From Selenomonas sp. (lineage in GTDB: Bacteria > Bacillota_C > Negativicutes > Selenomonadales > Selenomonadaceae), in the NCBI RefSeq assembly GCF_024699275.1, contig NZ_JAILPX010000047.1, forward strand, positions 1-64,000: DNA of 64,000 nucleotides, read 5' to 3'. Positions within the stretch are counted from its first letter, which is position 1, and the number at the start of each line of letters is the position of its first letter. The translations under genes were made by a program, and so were the position numbers. The notes under the pieces are model-generated. The model had not been told where the DNA came from and searched no databases. It saw nothing but the letters and a program-made list of their open reading frames with translations. Of the stretch, positions 62,860 through 64,000 are shown piece by piece.

Positions 62860-63876
62860 TTAGCCCTCGTACTTTGCTAATTTCTTTTCCAACTGTTTAA
62901 TCTTTTTATTCATTTCCGGCAAACGCTTCATAAGCGCCTGCATACGCAGCCACTCGGCATGGGGCTGTACCGGAAAACCTGCACAGAACACACCCTCAGG
63001 CATATCCCCGATAATCCCGGCCCGCCCAGCGTAAACCGAGTTTGCTCCAATATTGATATGGCCTACCGTTCCCGTCTGACCGCCAAAAGTCACATTGTGC
63101 CCCACAGTAGTGGACCCAGAAATTCCTGTCTGCGCCACAATCAGGCAGTTAGCACCGATTTTGCAGTTATGACCAATATGAACAAGATTATCAATTTTCG
63201 TTCCTTTACCGATAACTGTGGCCCCCATAGCAGCCCGGTCAATACCATCATGGGCACCAATTTCCACATCATCTTCCACCACTACAACACCAACTTGTGG
63301 AACTTTGGTATGAACACCATCTTTAGTGGTGAATCCAAAGCCATCTGAACCGATAACTGCAGAACTGTGAATCACACAGCGTTTACCTATCCGGCAATAT
63401 TCCCGTACAGTAGCACTGGAATAAATTACCGTGTCTTCACCAATTTCAGCATATTGCCCAATATAGGTATGGGGATAAAGCACTGCATGATCGCCAATAA
63501 CCGCATGATCATCAACTACGGCAAAGGGCATTATGGTAACATTTTTACCAAGTCTTACGTCCTTACCGATATAGGCTTTATCACTTACCTCCTGGGGGCG
63601 TTCCAATTTCGGCGTAAAAGCTTCCAACAGCCTGGCAAAAGCTGCCCGCGGGTCCTGTACATAGAGGGCTGTTTTGGGGAAATCCTCAATTCCCTCCGGC
63701 AACATTACGGCTGCGGCTTTACAAGACTTAGCCTCTTCAATATGCGGCTCCACTGCAAACGTCAGGTCATGTTCGCCAGCTCCGGCGATATTGTCAAGGC
63801 CCGTAATCTCTATAGCTCCATCTCCCGCAATACGGGCGCCGATGATCTCGGCAATCTCTTGCAATGTCTTTTTCAT
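62860..63876 (-). CDS. lpxD: UDP-3-O-acylglucosamine N-acyltransferase
   Basis: A 338-residue beta-helix acyltransferase for the third lipid A step. N-terminal uridine-binding domain (residues 1-100), hexapeptide repeats 105-295 with [12 protein letters not shown] and the catalytic-site region [17 protein letters not shown] (His), and a C-terminal coiled coil ([19 protein letters not shown]). GGGAG precedes the ATG. It follows the OmpH-like gene by 15 bp. Confidence 0.96.
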   Translation of the reverse strand: MKKTLQEIAEIIGARIAGDGAIEITGLDNIAGAGEHDLTFAVEPHIEEAKSCKAAAVMLPEGIEDFPKTALYVQDPRAAFARLLEAFTPKLERPQEVSDKAYIGKDVRLGKNVTIMPFAVVDDHAVIGDHAVLYPHTYIGQYAEIGEDTVIYSSATVREYCRIGKRCVIHSSAVIGSDGFGFTTKDGVHTKVPQVGVVVVEDDVEIGAHDGIDRAAMGATVIGKGTKIDNLVHIGHNCKIGANCLIVAQTGISGSTTVGHNVTFGGQTGTVGHINIGANSVYAGRAGIIGDMPEGVFCAGFPVQPHAEWLRMQALMKRLPEMNKKIKQLEKKLAKYEG

Positions 63877-63891
63877 TCTGGCACTCCCATC

Positions 63892-64000
63892 TCACTGCAA
63901 TTGGGCAATGACATCATCCGTCACATCCACAGCACCAGTGACAGCCGTGGGCTGTTCCAAGCTATTATTTACTACCGCATCCAGCTTCTTTTCTTTCGTA
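63892..64000 (-). CDS. OmpH/Skp-family periplasmic protein, C-terminal fragment
   Basis: Only the last 36 codons are in the window: the reading frame ends TKEKKLDAVVNNS, then LEQPTAVTGAVDVTDDVIAQL and stop. The KKLDAVVNN and VDVTDDVI segments resemble the C-terminus of OmpH/Skp chaperone-like proteins, which are normally encoded just before lpxD (bamA-skp-lpxD order). Assignment rests on these few residues and on position. Confidence 0.7.
   Translation of the reverse strand, partial: TKEKKLDAVVNNSLEQPTAVTGAVDVTDDVIAQLQ

Overview
This window looks like chromosome of a diderm Firmicute (class Negativicutes), most likely a Selenomonas-like anaerobe of the Selenomonadales. It combines Firmicute-type genes (a YcbB-domain response regulator, a YdjGHI-like module, ComEB-type dCMP deaminase, HPr with both the His15 and Ser46 sites) with an almost complete lipopolysaccharide (LPS) pathway. 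Most of the window carries typical Selenomonas base composition; the leftmost ~4.8 kb is visibly AT-rich. Nearly all genes lie on the minus strand, so transcription runs from right to left. The exceptions are a two-component system plus a GGDEF gene at about 20-24.6 kb and one tRNA-Gly.

Layout from left to right. 0-6.7 kb: surface-glycan genes (N-acetyl sugar amidotransferase fragment, capsule-type and GT4/GT2 glycosyltransferases, a VirK/DUF535 protein). 6.8-16.5 kb: LPS inner-core genes (LTA-synthase-like sulfatase, gmhB, hldD, two separate heptose-7-phosphate kinase-like genes, rfaE2, two GT9 heptosyltransferases) and lptD. 16.6-19.8 kb: aspartate ammonia-lyase and a DASS anion transporter, divergent from a sensor kinase/YcbB-type regulator pair (20-22.3 kb) and a periplasmic-sensing diguanylate cyclase. 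24.8-28.8 kb: ptsI, ptsH and an HPr-domain sigma-54 activator. 28.9-31.7 kb: purA and purB with a leader terminator. 31.75-32.14 kb: a tandem array of 107-bp palindromic repeats. 32.1-36.1 kb: metQ, metI, metN and an NSS-family transporter. 36.3-40.9 kb: serS and a TPM / zinc-ribbon / SPFH trio. 40.9-41.1 kb: tRNA-Gly(CCC). 41.2-64 kb: a long envelope gene array containing wecB, a WecA/TagO-type transferase, yqgF, a DUF3084 gene, lptF, lptB, lptA, lptC, lpxL, kdsC, kdsD, kdsA, kdsB, a waaA-lpxK fusion, msbA, lpxB, lpxI, lpxA, fabZ, lpxC, a second lpxL, lpxD and the end of an OmpH/Skp gene.

Together the right-hand array encodes lipid A synthesis (LpxA, C, D, I, B, K, L), Kdo supply and transfer (KdsD, A, C, B, WaaA), flipping (MsbA) and export (LptF, B, C, A), while LptD and the heptose/core genes sit 30 kb away on the left. 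The most interesting non-coding signals are (1) a strong -24/-12 sigma-54 promoter upstream of ptsH with four copies of a GGTAAAATTTACC palindrome, next to a gene for a sigma-54 activator with its own HPr domain; (2) four perfect DnaA boxes within 72 bp in the 3' region of the two-component operon; (3) the 107-bp palindromic tandem repeats after metQ; and (4) a promoter followed by an intrinsic terminator in the purB leader. Everything here was read by eye; family names are from recognisable motifs, not from database searches.
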